Assembly (NCBI GenBank): GCA_022644775.1
Contig: JALCHN010000004.1
Location: 18,172-82,171 of the forward strand
Length of the DNA: 64,000 nucleotides
DNA from: Eggerthellaceae bacterium
GTDB lineage: Bacteria > Actinomycetota > Coriobacteriia > Coriobacteriales > Eggerthellaceae
Reading direction: 5' to 3'
The notes beneath the pieces were generated by a model. The model ran no database searches, was not told the origin of the DNA, and saw only the letters and a program-made list of their open reading frames with translations. A program made the position numbers and the translations under genes. This document shows, piece after piece, positions 38,359-47,632 of the stretch. Numbering within the stretch: the first letter of the stretch is position 1; every line of letters begins with the position of its first letter.

Positions 38359-39233
38359 TGGATACCGTTCTCCTCGTCAGCGGCGCGTCGCGCGGCAACC
38401 CGGGGCCGGCCGGCTGCGGGTTCGTCCTCTGCGACGATGCCGGCAACGTGCTCGCCAACGGCGGATGGTACCTTGGCGACGCGACCAACAACATCGCCGA
38501 ATACACGGCCCTGATTTGGGGCCTGCGCAATGCGAGCGCCGCCCATGCCGACGCGGTCGAAGTCTACACCGACTCCCAACTCCTCGTCGCCCAGCTGCGC
38601 GGGTCGTTGAAGGTGCGCACGTCCGACCTGAAGCCGCTCTACCATCGCGCCGAGAAGATGATCGCCGGCCTGAAGGGCTTCACGATCGACTTGGTGCGCA
38701 GGGCCGACAACAAGGACGCCGAAAAGCTCGTCACCGACGCCCTCTACGCCCGCCAGCCGGTGGGCGACTATCTGGTGGGCATGGACGGCCAGCAGGTGTC
38801 GCTGTTCCGCTTGCGCCAGAACGAAGACGAGGCGCCCGCCCAAGCCGAAGACGTGGAAGGCTCGGTGGGCGACTATCTGCACAAGGGCGGCTCCTATGAG
38901 CTCACGGTGAAGAGCCGGCTCGAAATCGTGCGCGACGGCGCGTCCCAGAAGTGGAGCGTCGAGGCGATGGTCGAAGGCCTCGAGCTCGACGGCGAGGGCC
39001 GCATCATCTCGCTCGAGGACCTGCAGTACGACCTGTCCTGCGCAGTGCAGCTCTTCGACGGGCGCGAAATCAAGCACATTGCGCCCTTCAACCGCATCGA
39101 GCCCACGATGGAGCACCTTGCCCGCGTGCTCTACTGGGAGCTCGACAAGATGCTGCCCGACACGGTGCGGCTTGTGCAGGTGGGCATCTGGTCGTCGGCA
39201 GTCGGCGCCAAGATGCTCTATCGCGCGCGGTAG
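38358..39233 (+). CDS. RNase HI-like domain (apparently degenerate catalytic acids) fused to a QueD/PTPS-like C-terminal domain
   Basis: N-terminal 'LLVSGASRGNPGPAGCGF...ATNNIAEYTALIWGL...YTDSQLLVAQL...RADNKDAEKLVTDAL'; C-terminal 'GRIISLEDLQYDLSCAVQLFDGREIKHIAPFNRIEPTMEHLARVLYWELDKMLPDTVRLVQVGIWSSAVGAKMLYR' aligns by eye with E. coli QueD. Confidence 0.8.
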   Translation: MDTVLLVSGASRGNPGPAGCGFVLCDDAGNVLANGGWYLGDATNNIAEYTALIWGLRNASAAHADAVEVYTDSQLLVAQLRGSLKVRTSDLKPLYHRAEKMIAGLKGFTIDLVRRADNKDAEKLVTDALYARQPVGDYLVGMDGQQVSLFRLRQNEDEAPAQAEDVEGSVGDYLHKGGSYELTVKSRLEIVRDGASQKWSVEAMVEGLELDGEGRIISLEDLQYDLSCAVQLFDGREIKHIAPFNRIEPTMEHLARVLYWELDKMLPDTVRLVQVGIWSSAVGAKMLYRAR

Positions 39234-39254
39234 GCGCGCGGGGGAGGGGTTTCC

Positions 39255-40322
39255 ATGTACGTGGTGCACAGGCAAGAGCTCGAGGCGCGCGAACATGAGG
39301 CGCTTTCCCCCGACGCGTCCTTTTCCGAAGACACCGAAGGCCGCATGCACAGCTGCGACCCCGACGATCTGCGCACCGAATACCAGCGCGACCGCGACAA
39401 GATCATCCACTGCAAGGCCTTCCGCCGCCTGTCGCACAAGACCCAGGTGTTCTTGGCGCCCATGGGCGACCACTACCGCACCCGCCTCACGCACACCCTC
39501 GAAGTCGCGCAGATCTCCCGCACGATCGCCCGCGCCCTGGCCCTCAACGAAGACCTCACCGAGGCGATCGCCCTGGGCCACGACCTGGGCCACACGCCCT
39601 TCGGCCATGCGGGCGAAGACGCCCTCTGCGAATGCCTGGCCCGCGTGACCGGCTGGGACGGCACCGGCGAAGCACCCCGGCTCTTCCACCACAACCTGCA
39701 GAGCCTGCGCGTGGTCGAGCGTATCGAAAACGAGGGGCGCGGGCTCAACCTCACCGCCGAGGTGCGCGACGGGATCGCCTGCCATACGGGCGACCAGCGC
39801 GCCGAAACTCTCGAGGGCCGTGTGGTGGCCCTCTCCGACCGCATCGCCTACGTCAACCACGACGTCGACGACGCTATGCGCGCCGGCATGCTGCTTTCGG
39901 GCGACCTGCCTGCCGGCCCCGTGGCGGTGCTGGGGCCCACCCATTCGGCCCGCATCCAGACCATGGTGGAAGACTGCGTGGCGGCTTCGGCCCAGGCGGG
40001 CGACATCGTCATGAGCCCTTCGGTGTGGGACGCGATGATGGAGCTGCGCGCCTTCCTGTTCGACGAGGTGTATCACAGTCCTTCGGTGGCCGGCGAGGTT
40101 CGCAAGGCCCACCATGTCGTGTCGGCCCTGTTCGGCTACTACTTGGACCATGTCGACAGCGTTCCCGCCGAGTACCGCGACCTTTCCGAAGAGTACGACG
40201 TGCGCGCCGTAACCGACTTCATCGCCGGCATGACCGACCGCTACGCCATCCATCTCTACGAGAGCCTCTTCGTCCCGCGGTCCTTCGTGGGCGACGAGAG
40301 CCTCGAAATTTCTGGAAATTAA
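39255..40322 (+). CDS. dgt: dGTPase-like HD-domain deoxynucleoside triphosphate triphosphohydrolase
   Basis: 'RDRDKIIHCKAFRRLSHKTQVFLAPMGDHYRTRLTHTLEVAQISRTIARALALNEDLTEAIALGHDLGHTPFGHAGE'. Confidence 0.95.
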   Translation: MYVVHRQELEAREHEALSPDASFSEDTEGRMHSCDPDDLRTEYQRDRDKIIHCKAFRRLSHKTQVFLAPMGDHYRTRLTHTLEVAQISRTIARALALNEDLTEAIALGHDLGHTPFGHAGEDALCECLARVTGWDGTGEAPRLFHHNLQSLRVVERIENEGRGLNLTAEVRDGIACHTGDQRAETLEGRVVALSDRIAYVNHDVDDAMRAGMLLSGDLPAGPVAVLGPTHSARIQTMVEDCVAASAQAGDIVMSPSVWDAMMELRAFLFDEVYHSPSVAGEVRKAHHVVSALFGYYLDHVDSVPAEYRDLSEEYDVRAVTDFIAGMTDRYAIHLYESLFVPRSFVGDESLEISGN

Positions 40323-40360
40323 GGGCGCGCGGTTCTGCTGGGGCGCTTATAATGCGCCTC

Positions 40361-41086
40361 ATGTCTAGTTTCGATTCGGTTAAATCTGCACTCGCTGCCG
40401 CGGCGCCCGTCATGGCGGGCTACGTGGCGATCGGCCTGCCCTGCGGGATCATGGAATCCCAGATCGGCCTCAACGCCCTCATGGCCTTCATCGTGAGCGT
40501 GACCTTTTATTCGGGGGCCGGCCAGTTCATGATCGACGGCATGTGGCTCGCCGGGTCGCCCGTTGCCTCGATCGTCGCGAGCGTGTCCTTCGTGAACACC
40601 CGCCAGCTCCTCTATTCGGCCGGCTTCGCCCCCTATTTCGCCAAGACCAAGAAGTGGCTCACCTTCCTCTTTTCGGCTACGGTCACCGACGAGAGCTTCG
40701 GCGTGAACCTCTCCAAGTTCCAGCAGGGGGAGTGGAGCGCCGCCCAGGCCACCTTCGTCAACCTCTTCTGCATGTTCACCTGGGGCGTGGCCAACGCGGC
40801 GGGCGCGCTCATCGGCGACGTGGTCGACATCCCCACGGCGATCGCCTCGTTCGCGATGACGTCGATCTTCATCTGCCTGCTCGTCTCGCAGCGCTTCGAC
40901 CGCACGGCCGTGGTCGTTGTGATCACCACGATGCTCGGCGTCTTCGCCTGCAAGTGCGCAGGTCTCGCCGGCCCGGCCATCCTGCTCGGCGCCGTGATCG
41001 GCATGGTCTGCGGGCTCTTGTTCGACCGCGCGAGCCGTCGCGTCGTCCACCGGGGCGCGCCCGATGCGGGAGGCGAGGCGCGATGA
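40361..41086 (+). CDS. azlC: AzlC family branched-chain amino acid exporter subunit
   Basis: 'SALAAAAPVMAGYVAIGLPCGIMESQIGLNALMAFIVSVTFYSGAGQFMIDGM'; start 40352 or 40361. Confidence 0.9.
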   Translation: MSSFDSVKSALAAAAPVMAGYVAIGLPCGIMESQIGLNALMAFIVSVTFYSGAGQFMIDGMWLAGSPVASIVASVSFVNTRQLLYSAGFAPYFAKTKKWLTFLFSATVTDESFGVNLSKFQQGEWSAAQATFVNLFCMFTWGVANAAGALIGDVVDIPTAIASFAMTSIFICLLVSQRFDRTAVVVVITTMLGVFACKCAGLAGPAILLGAVIGMVCGLLFDRASRRVVHRGAPDAGGEAR

Positions 41087-41406
41087 GCCTTCAGGACTTC
41101 TTCCTCATCTACGGCATCTGCCTTGTCTGCATGCTCGTGTGCCGCTGCGTGCCCATTTTCGTGCTGAAGGGCCGCGAGCTGCCGGCGGGCGTCCAGCGCG
41201 CCTTGAACCTCATTCCCGTGGCAGCTTTCTCCGCCCTGGTGGCCAACGACCTCTTCACGCCCGGCATGTTCGCCGCGGGCCTGTGGCCGGCCGCCATGCC
41301 CCTGGTGGCGGCGGCGGTGGTCGTGGTGGTTGCATGGAAAACCCGCTCGCTCGTGTGGTGCGCGGTTGCAGGCGTCGTCGTTTATGCCATACTCCTTTTC
41401 TTGTAG
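41083..41406 (+). CDS. azlD: AzlD domain protein
   Basis: 'CMLVCRCVPIFVLKGRELPAGVQRALNLIPVAAFSALVANDLF'; ATGA overlap with azlC. Confidence 0.9.
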   Translation: MSLQDFFLIYGICLVCMLVCRCVPIFVLKGRELPAGVQRALNLIPVAAFSALVANDLFTPGMFAAGLWPAAMPLVAAAVVVVVAWKTRSLVWCAVAGVVVYAILLFL

Positions 41407-41476
41407 GTTCGTTTCGATCGAGGCTGAAGAGCACGCCACGTCCAGGCTCTCTGTTTGCGCATTCGATTCGGGCTCT

Positions 41477-41505
41477 TGCAGCCATGGCGTGCGGACGTTA
41501 TAATG
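41477..41505 (+). promoter_or_regulatory. Sigma70-type promoter of rplS
   Basis: TTGCAG (41477-41482), 17-bp spacer, TATAAT (41500-41505). Confidence 0.7.
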
Positions 41506-41566
41506 TCCAATCGCGTCTTTCACCAGACCACTTGGTTATGAGTTAGATATAGAAGGAATTCGAACA

Positions 41567-41914
41567 ATGGATTACATCCGCGCTATCGAACAGCAGCAAA
41601 TGAAGCAGGACATCCCCGAGTTTGGCGTGGGCGACACGGTGAAGGTGCACTACCGCATCACCGAAGGCAACCGCGAGCGCATCCAGGTGTTCCAGGGCGA
41701 CGTCATCCGTCGCGCCGGTTCCACCAACCGCGAGACGTTCACGGTCCGCAAGATCAGCTTCTCCATCGGCGTCGAGCGCACCTTCCCGGTGCACTCCCCG
41801 AAGATCGACCACATCGAGGTCGTTCGTCGTGGCGACGTCCGTCGCGCCAAGCTCTACTACCTGCGCGACAAGGTCGGCAAAGCCGCCAAGATCAAGGAAA
41901 AGTCCTTCAAGTAA
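41567..41914 (+). CDS. rplS: 50S ribosomal protein L19
   Basis: '[66 protein letters not shown]'. Confidence 0.97.
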   Translation: MDYIRAIEQQQMKQDIPEFGVGDTVKVHYRITEGNRERIQVFQGDVIRRAGSTNRETFTVRKISFSIGVERTFPVHSPKIDHIEVVRRGDVRRAKLYYLRDKVGKAAKIKEKSFK

Positions 41915-41935
41915 GATTCGTTTTCCGCTTGTTAG

Positions 41936-41961
41936 AAGAGGCCCGCTATCGGGCCTCTTTT
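41936..41961 (+). terminator. Terminator after rplS
   Basis: AAGAGGCCCG-CTAT-CGGGCCTCTT followed by TT. Confidence 0.85.
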
Positions 41962-41977
41962 CATATAGGGGTGGCTT

Positions 41978-42766
41978 GTGAAACAGAACTTCCATACCGC
42001 GCAGGAAATCGCAGACCGCCTGCGCAACGCCGACGCCGAAGAGTTCGCCGTGCTCGAACGGTCGCTGGCGGCCGATACGCGCAAAACGGTGCGGCGCGCG
42101 GTCGAGGCGACCCGCCGCCGTCTTGCGGCCGAGGCCGCCGAAGCCGAGCGCCTGGAGCGGCTCTACGCCTTCCAAGACGAAATCGCCGGCGGCAAGCTGG
42201 CCGTGGGCCTCGACGAGGTGGGGCGCGGGCCGCTTGCCGGGCCGGTCTCGGTGGGGGCCGTGGTCCTGCCGCCCAAGCCGCATATCGCCGGCCTCAACGA
42301 TTCCAAACAGCTCTCTCCCGAACGGCGCGAAGAGATCGCCGTCCAGATCAAGCAGGCGGCCCTTGCCTGGACGGTCGTGCACGTCGAGCCCAAGCTCATC
42401 GACGAGAAGGGGATCGTCGCCTGCCTGAAGCATGCCTTCGGCCAGGCGGTCGCGGAAATCGAGGCGGCGGGCATCGTGCCCGAGGTCGTCTTGCTCGACG
42501 GCAATCCGCTTCATTTCGATCCGCGCGAGGTCAACATCGTGAAGGGCGATGCCCGCTGCGCGAGCATTTCGGCCGCTTCGATCGTGGCCAAGGTCGAGCG
42601 CGACGCTCTCATGTGCGAGCTCGACCGGGCCTATCCCGGCTACGGATTCGCCCACAACAAGGGCTACGGGTCGGCCGATCATATTGCCGCCATCAAGGAG
42701 ATGGGCCTGTCTTCCGTGCACCGCGTGAGCTTCTGCACGGCCTTCACTCAGGACAGTTTGTTCTAG
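41978..42766 (+). CDS. rnhB: Ribonuclease HII
   Basis: 'AVGLDEVGRGPLAGPVSVGAVVLPPKPHIAGLNDSKQLSPERREEIA', 'NIVKGDARCASISAASIVAKVERDALM'; GTG start. Confidence 0.96.
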   Translation: MKQNFHTAQEIADRLRNADAEEFAVLERSLAADTRKTVRRAVEATRRRLAAEAAEAERLERLYAFQDEIAGGKLAVGLDEVGRGPLAGPVSVGAVVLPPKPHIAGLNDSKQLSPERREEIAVQIKQAALAWTVVHVEPKLIDEKGIVACLKHAFGQAVAEIEAAGIVPEVVLLDGNPLHFDPREVNIVKGDARCASISAASIVAKVERDALMCELDRAYPGYGFAHNKGYGSADHIAAIKEMGLSSVHRVSFCTAFTQDSLF

Positions 42767-43080
42767 CGCGCGGTGCGCGTTCGGGGCGCGGCCGGTTCCC
42801 GGACGCGCCGCTCTGCGCCGAGGATCGAGAGTGCACGACGGGGGCTGCCTCGCCCTCTTCGCGTGCCATCCCTTGCGCGCGTGCGCGCTTGTGCGGCCCT
42901 GCCCGGCCGCACATATGCGCGCTGTTGGGTTTCCGGCGGCGTTTTGCGCCGTTCGGGTGCGGCATCCGTGCGCATCGCGCGGCCTTTCCGCGCCGTTTCT
43001 TCTCGGTCGCGCGCGACCGTTTACGTAGCGCTTCGCGAGATGCGGTGCGTATCGTGGCTCCTATCGAGAAAGGGGATGCC

Positions 43081-43704
43081 ATGGAAGAATTAGACCGCAT
43101 CGAATCCGAAGACCGCCCGCAACCTACCGAAGGCGACGCTGCGCCTGCAGAGCCGCCTTGCGATGAAGCCGCCCCGCAGACAGCGCCCGCACCGCAGGCG
43201 GGCGCGGGAGCCGCGTACGCGGCGGGCGCCGTTCCTGCCGCAGAGGGCTGCCCGCCCGGGCCGGAGCGTGCGGCCGGGGAAGCTGCTCCGGTCGGCGACG
43301 GCTGCGCTTCGGCCTACGACACCCACCACAACAAGGATTTGGGTGCCCGCGGGGAAGAGGCCGCCTGCGCCTTCCTCATACGGCGCGGCTTCGACGTCCT
43401 CGAGCGCAACTGGGTGTGCGCGGCGGGGGAGGCCGACATCATCGCCCTCGAAGAGGACACCCTTCATTTCATCGAGGTGAAGACCCGCATGAGCGATGCG
43501 CGCGGTTTTCCGGCCGAAGCGGTCGACACCGCGAAGCGCGCACGCTACGAGCGCATCGCCGAGCTCTACCTGCGCTCGATCGAGGACGGCGACGACGTGT
43601 GCGTCACCTTCGACGTCATTTCCATCATCGTGACCGGGGAGCACCGCGCCTTCTTGCGCTTCCATCGCAACGTGCTCGCAGGCGACTGCAGGCCGTGCGC
43701 GTGA
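43081..43704 (+). CDS. YraN/UPF0102 endonuclease-like protein with acidic/Ala-Pro N-terminal extension
   Basis: 'LGARGEEAACAFLIRRGFDVLERNWVCAAGEADIIALEEDTLHFIEVKTRM'. Confidence 0.92.
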   Translation: MEELDRIESEDRPQPTEGDAAPAEPPCDEAAPQTAPAPQAGAGAAYAAGAVPAAEGCPPGPERAAGEAAPVGDGCASAYDTHHNKDLGARGEEAACAFLIRRGFDVLERNWVCAAGEADIIALEEDTLHFIEVKTRMSDARGFPAEAVDTAKRARYERIAELYLRSIEDGDDVCVTFDVISIIVTGEHRAFLRFHRNVLAGDCRPCA

Positions 43705-45200
43705 GTGGCAAGTGCACCGTGCAGAGCGCGACGATAGTCGGCGTGCGAGCCCTGCCGGTTTCGGTCGAAGTCGCCATCACCAACGGTATGCCGGCGTTCT
43801 CAATCGTGGGGATGCCCGACGCCTCGATCCAGGAGGCGCGCGAGCGCGTGCGGGCGGCGATTCGCTTCTGCGGCTTCCAGATGCCGCCCGACAAGGTGGT
43901 CGTGAACTTGGCGCCGGGGTCCTTGCGCAAATCGGGGTCGGGCTTCGACTTTCCCATCGCCGCCGCCATTCTCGCCGCCTCGCGGCAGATCGACCCGGAT
44001 CTGGTGACGGAATCCTTCCTCGTAGGGGAACTCTCGCTCGAAGGCGAGGTCAAGCCGGTGCACGGGATGCTCGCCCACTGCCGCTGCGCAATCGAAAACG
44101 GCTTGGACATCGTCTGCGCCCCGTCGGAGGAATGCGCATACGTGGCCGACGAGCTCGCCGTGCATCCGGTCGAGCGCCTGTCCTCCCTGCGTGCGGGCGG
44201 TTTCGGCCGCATGGCGCCCCTGCGCGTGCCTCCTACGGCGCCCGCACAGCTCGACTACGGGGACGTGGGCGGGCACGAAGTGGCCAAGCGGGCGATGCAG
44301 ATCGCCGCAGCGGGCAACCATGGAATCCTTATGATGGGGCCGCCTGGGTCGGGCAAGACCATGCTCGCCTCCCGCTTGCCATCGATCCTGCCGCCGCTCG
44401 ACGAGGCTCAGCGGCTTGAGACCGCCTGCATCCATTCGATCGTCGACGACGACGTGGAAAGCCTGCTCGCGGGCGTGCGGCCCTTCCGCGCCCCTCATCA
44501 TTCGGCCACGATGGCCGGGCTTCTGGGCGGCGGCAACCCCGTGCGGCCCGGCGAGCTCACGCTCGCCCATAACGGGGTGCTCTTCCTCGACGAGCTGGCG
44601 GAATTCTCGCCGCACGTGCTGCAGGGCATTCGCCAGCCGCTCGAATCGGGCAAGATCGCGATCACGCGCGCGGCGGGCAACGTCGTGATGCCGGCGCGGT
44701 TCATGTTCGTTGCGGCCAGCAACCCTTGTCCCTGCGGGTACCACGGCGACCCTAAAATTCCCTGCACCTGTTCGGCCGCCCAGGTCAACGCCTATCAGAA
44801 CCGCATCGGCGGCCCCTTGATCGACCGTATCGACATGTGTATCGACGTGGGGCGCAGCGAAGTCGACGAGGTGCTCGATTGCCGGGGCGGCACCGATTCG
44901 GCCACGCTGGCGGCGGGCGTGGCGGCGGCGCGCGCGTTTGCCTTCGAGCGCTATCGGCGCTGCGACCACAGAACCGTGCGCACGGTCCCCGACATGATCG
45001 AAGTCTGCCAGATGAGCGACGAAGCCGCCTCGCTGCTGCGCGCGATGGGCAAGGCCTTCAACCTGAGCGGGCGGGGCATCATGAAAGTGCTCGGAGTGGC
45101 CCGCACGGTGGCCGACCTGGGCCAGCACGAACAAGTGGGAGAAGAAGACGTGGCCGAAGCGCTCAACCTGCGCTTGCGCCATACGGGAGGGGAGTCCTAA
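43701..45200 (+). CDS. YifB family Mg chelatase-like AAA ATPase (ComM)
   Basis: 'CTVQSATIVGVRALPVSVEVAITNGMPAFSIVGMPDASIQEARERVRAAI', 'MMGPPGSGKTMLASRLPSILPPL'; GTG start 43695 or 43701. Confidence 0.95.
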   Translation: MSGKCTVQSATIVGVRALPVSVEVAITNGMPAFSIVGMPDASIQEARERVRAAIRFCGFQMPPDKVVVNLAPGSLRKSGSGFDFPIAAAILAASRQIDPDLVTESFLVGELSLEGEVKPVHGMLAHCRCAIENGLDIVCAPSEECAYVADELAVHPVERLSSLRAGGFGRMAPLRVPPTAPAQLDYGDVGGHEVAKRAMQIAAAGNHGILMMGPPGSGKTMLASRLPSILPPLDEAQRLETACIHSIVDDDVESLLAGVRPFRAPHHSATMAGLLGGGNPVRPGELTLAHNGVLFLDELAEFSPHVLQGIRQPLESGKIAITRAAGNVVMPARFMFVAASNPCPCGYHGDPKIPCTCSAAQVNAYQNRIGGPLIDRIDMCIDVGRSEVDEVLDCRGGTDSATLAAGVAAARAFAFERYRRCDHRTVRTVPDMIEVCQMSDEAASLLRAMGKAFNLSGRGIMKVLGVARTVADLGQHEQVGEEDVAEALNLRLRHTGGES

Positions 45201-46166
45201 ATGATCGAACCTACGACCGAAGAGGCGAAGGGGGCCCAGAAGGCCATGGGTTTCCGCTCGTACACGGGCCCCTTGCTCGAAGGCCCGCGCACGGTCATCG
45301 ATGCCGGATCGGATGCCTTTCCCGAAGCGCTCGGGGCCATTCCCCATCCGCCCGAGCGGCTCTACGTGGTGGGCGACCCCGCCGCCCTCTGCGAGGGGCT
45401 TGCCGTCATCGGGGCGCGCAACGCCACTCCCTACGGTCTGGCCTGTGCCCGACGGTTCGCAGGGCGCGCCGCCGAGCGGGGCATCGTCGTGATCTCGGGC
45501 GGGGCGCGGGGCTGCGACGGTCAGGCCCATCGGGCGGCCCTCGAAGCGGGCGCGCCCACGGTGGTCTTTCTGGGCGGCGGATGCGATCAGATCTACCCGG
45601 CGAGCAACTTCGGCCTTTTCCAGCAGGTGGTCGACGGGGGAGGGGCGGTGGTGTCGGAACACGAATGGGATTTCCCGGCCCTGCCCTACACCTTCCGCAA
45701 GCGCAACCGGCTTATCGCCGGCCTGGCGCGGGCCGTCCTCATCGTCGAAGCGGGCCTGCCGTCGGGCACCTTCTCCACGGCCGACGAGGCGCTCGAGGCC
45801 AACAAGGACGTGCTCGTGGTACCGGGCGCCATCTCCTCGGCTACCTCGGCCGGGTCGAACCGCCTGCTCTACCAGGGCGCCACGCCCATCGTCGACGACG
45901 AGACATTCGACGACGCCCTCCATGCCCTTTTCGGCACGCTCAAGCAGGAGTCGGTGCAGGAGGGGGCGGGGCCTTCGCGCGACGTCCTGCTCGAAGCCCT
46001 GCGCGCCGAGCCCATGCGACTTGACCGCATCATGGAAACGGTTCTGCCCCGCATGCGCGCGGCCGATCGCACGCCCGCCCGCGTGCAGCTGCGCCTGGCC
46101 AAGCTCGAGCAGGCGGGTCTTATCGGCCGCTACCCCGACGGCCGCTTCGGCCCCCTTACCGTGTGA
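45201..46166 (+). CDS. dprA: DNA-processing protein DprA
   Basis: 'LAVIGARNATPYGLACARRFAGRAAERGIVVISGGARGCDGQAHRAAL', 'FPALPYTFRKRNRLIAGLARAVLIVEAGLPSGTFSTADEALEANKDVLVVPG'. Confidence 0.95.
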   Translation: MIEPTTEEAKGAQKAMGFRSYTGPLLEGPRTVIDAGSDAFPEALGAIPHPPERLYVVGDPAALCEGLAVIGARNATPYGLACARRFAGRAAERGIVVISGGARGCDGQAHRAALEAGAPTVVFLGGGCDQIYPASNFGLFQQVVDGGGAVVSEHEWDFPALPYTFRKRNRLIAGLARAVLIVEAGLPSGTFSTADEALEANKDVLVVPGAISSATSAGSNRLLYQGATPIVDDETFDDALHALFGTLKQESVQEGAGPSRDVLLEALRAEPMRLDRIMETVLPRMRAADRTPARVQLRLAKLEQAGLIGRYPDGRFGPLTV

Positions 46167-46195
46167 CGCGCGGGGCATCTGGTAGACTTACGCTC

Positions 46196-47632
46196 ATGGA
46201 ACAGACAGTGAACATCATCGGCGCCGGCCTCGCGGGATCCGAAGCTGCCCTGCAGCTTGCGGACGCGGGCTTTCGCGTCAACCTCTTCGAAATGCGCCCT
46301 GTGTTCTCCACCGAGGTGCACCATACCGATAGCTGTGCCGAGCTCGTGTGCTCGAACTCGCTCAAGAGCATGAAGGAGGCGAGCGCCGCGGGCATGCTCA
46401 AGCACGAGCTCGACGCCTTGGGCTCGGTTCTCTACCGCGCCGCGCTCGCCTGCCGCGTGCCTGCGGGCGGCGCCCTCGCCGTCGATCGCGACGCGTTCGC
46501 CTCGGCGGTGACCGAGCTCGTGGAAGGCAACCCGCGCATTTCGCTCGTGCGCGGCCGCGTCGACCGCATCCTGCCTCACGGCGACGTGCTCGTGGCGAAC
46601 GGCGCGGGCGAGGTGCGCCCGGCGCGCCTTCCCGCTGCGGCCGTGCTCGTCGCCACCGGCCCCCTTACCGCCGCCGACCTTTCGGCCGACATCTCCTGGC
46701 TGGTGGGCGCGGACAGCCTGGCCTTCTTCGATGCGGCCGCGCCGATCGTCATGGCCGATTCTCTCGACGAATCGATTCTCTTCCGTCAGAGCCGCTACGA
46801 GGAAGAGGGCCTGGGCGACTATCTGAACGCCCCCTTCTCGAAGGACGAATACGAGCGGTTCATTTCGGAGCTCCTGTCCGCCGAACGGGTCATTCGCCGC
46901 GATTTCGAAACCAAGGACCTCTTCCAGGCCTGCCAGCCCATCGAGGAAATAGCCCGCAAGGGTGTAGACGCTCCGCGCTTCGGGCCCCTGAAGCCGGTGG
47001 GCCTCGTCGACCCGCGCACGGGGCGCAGGCCCTGGGCGGCCCTGCAGCTGCGCGCCGAAAACCGCGAGGCCACGAGCTACAACCTGGTGGGCTTCCAGAC
47101 CAACCTCACCTTCCCCGAGCAGAAGCGCGTCTTTCGCATGATCCCGGGTCTCGAGCATGCCGAGTTCGCCCGTTTCGGCGTCATGCACCGCAATACCTTC
47201 GTCGACGCGCCCCATGCCCTCGACGCGCACGGCCGTTTCGTCCGCGTGCGGGAGGCGGGCTTCTCGGTGCCGGTCTTCGCTGCCGGTCAGGTGTCGGGCA
47301 CCGAAGGCTACTGCGAGGCCATCCGTTCGGGCCTGCAGGCTGCGATCTCCGTGGCGAGCGAGCTTTCGGGCGCCGCCGCTCCCGCGCTCCCGCGCGATAC
47401 CGCCTACGGGGCGCTGTGGGCGTACGCGACCGATCCCGAAACCACCGGCTACCAGCCCATGCACGTGAACTTCGGCATCATGCCGCCTCTGCCCCAGCGC
47501 ATCAAGAACAAGGGCGAGCGGTACGCCGCCTACGTCCGCCGCGGGGAAGAGGCCCTCACGGGCTATGTTGACGCCCTCAAGGCTTCGGGCGTGCCCTACG
47601 CCTTCGGCGGCGCCGCTGCGGAAGGGGAGTGA
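46196..47632 (+). CDS. trmFO: Methylenetetrahydrofolate--tRNA-(uracil(54)-C(5))-methyltransferase
   Basis: 'VNIIGAGLAGSEAALQLADAGFRVNLFEMRP', 'CAELVCSNSLKS', 'FAAGQVSGTEGYCEAI'. Confidence 0.97.
   Translation: MEQTVNIIGAGLAGSEAALQLADAGFRVNLFEMRPVFSTEVHHTDSCAELVCSNSLKSMKEASAAGMLKHELDALGSVLYRAALACRVPAGGALAVDRDAFASAVTELVEGNPRISLVRGRVDRILPHGDVLVANGAGEVRPARLPAAAVLVATGPLTAADLSADISWLVGADSLAFFDAAAPIVMADSLDESILFRQSRYEEEGLGDYLNAPFSKDEYERFISELLSAERVIRRDFETKDLFQACQPIEEIARKGVDAPRFGPLKPVGLVDPRTGRRPWAALQLRAENREATSYNLVGFQTNLTFPEQKRVFRMIPGLEHAEFARFGVMHRNTFVDAPHALDAHGRFVRVREAGFSVPVFAAGQVSGTEGYCEAIRSGLQAAISVASELSGAAAPALPRDTAYGALWAYATDPETTGYQPMHVNFGIMPPLPQRIKNKGERYAAYVRRGEEALTGYVDALKASGVPYAFGGAAAEGE

Noticed and set aside
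42767-43080. Short ORFs in the rnhB-yraN gap and a GTGCGGCC...GGCCGCAC inverted repeat
   Set aside because: No recognisable protein; Arg-rich shadow translations; the palindrome is short and expected in GC-rich sequence.
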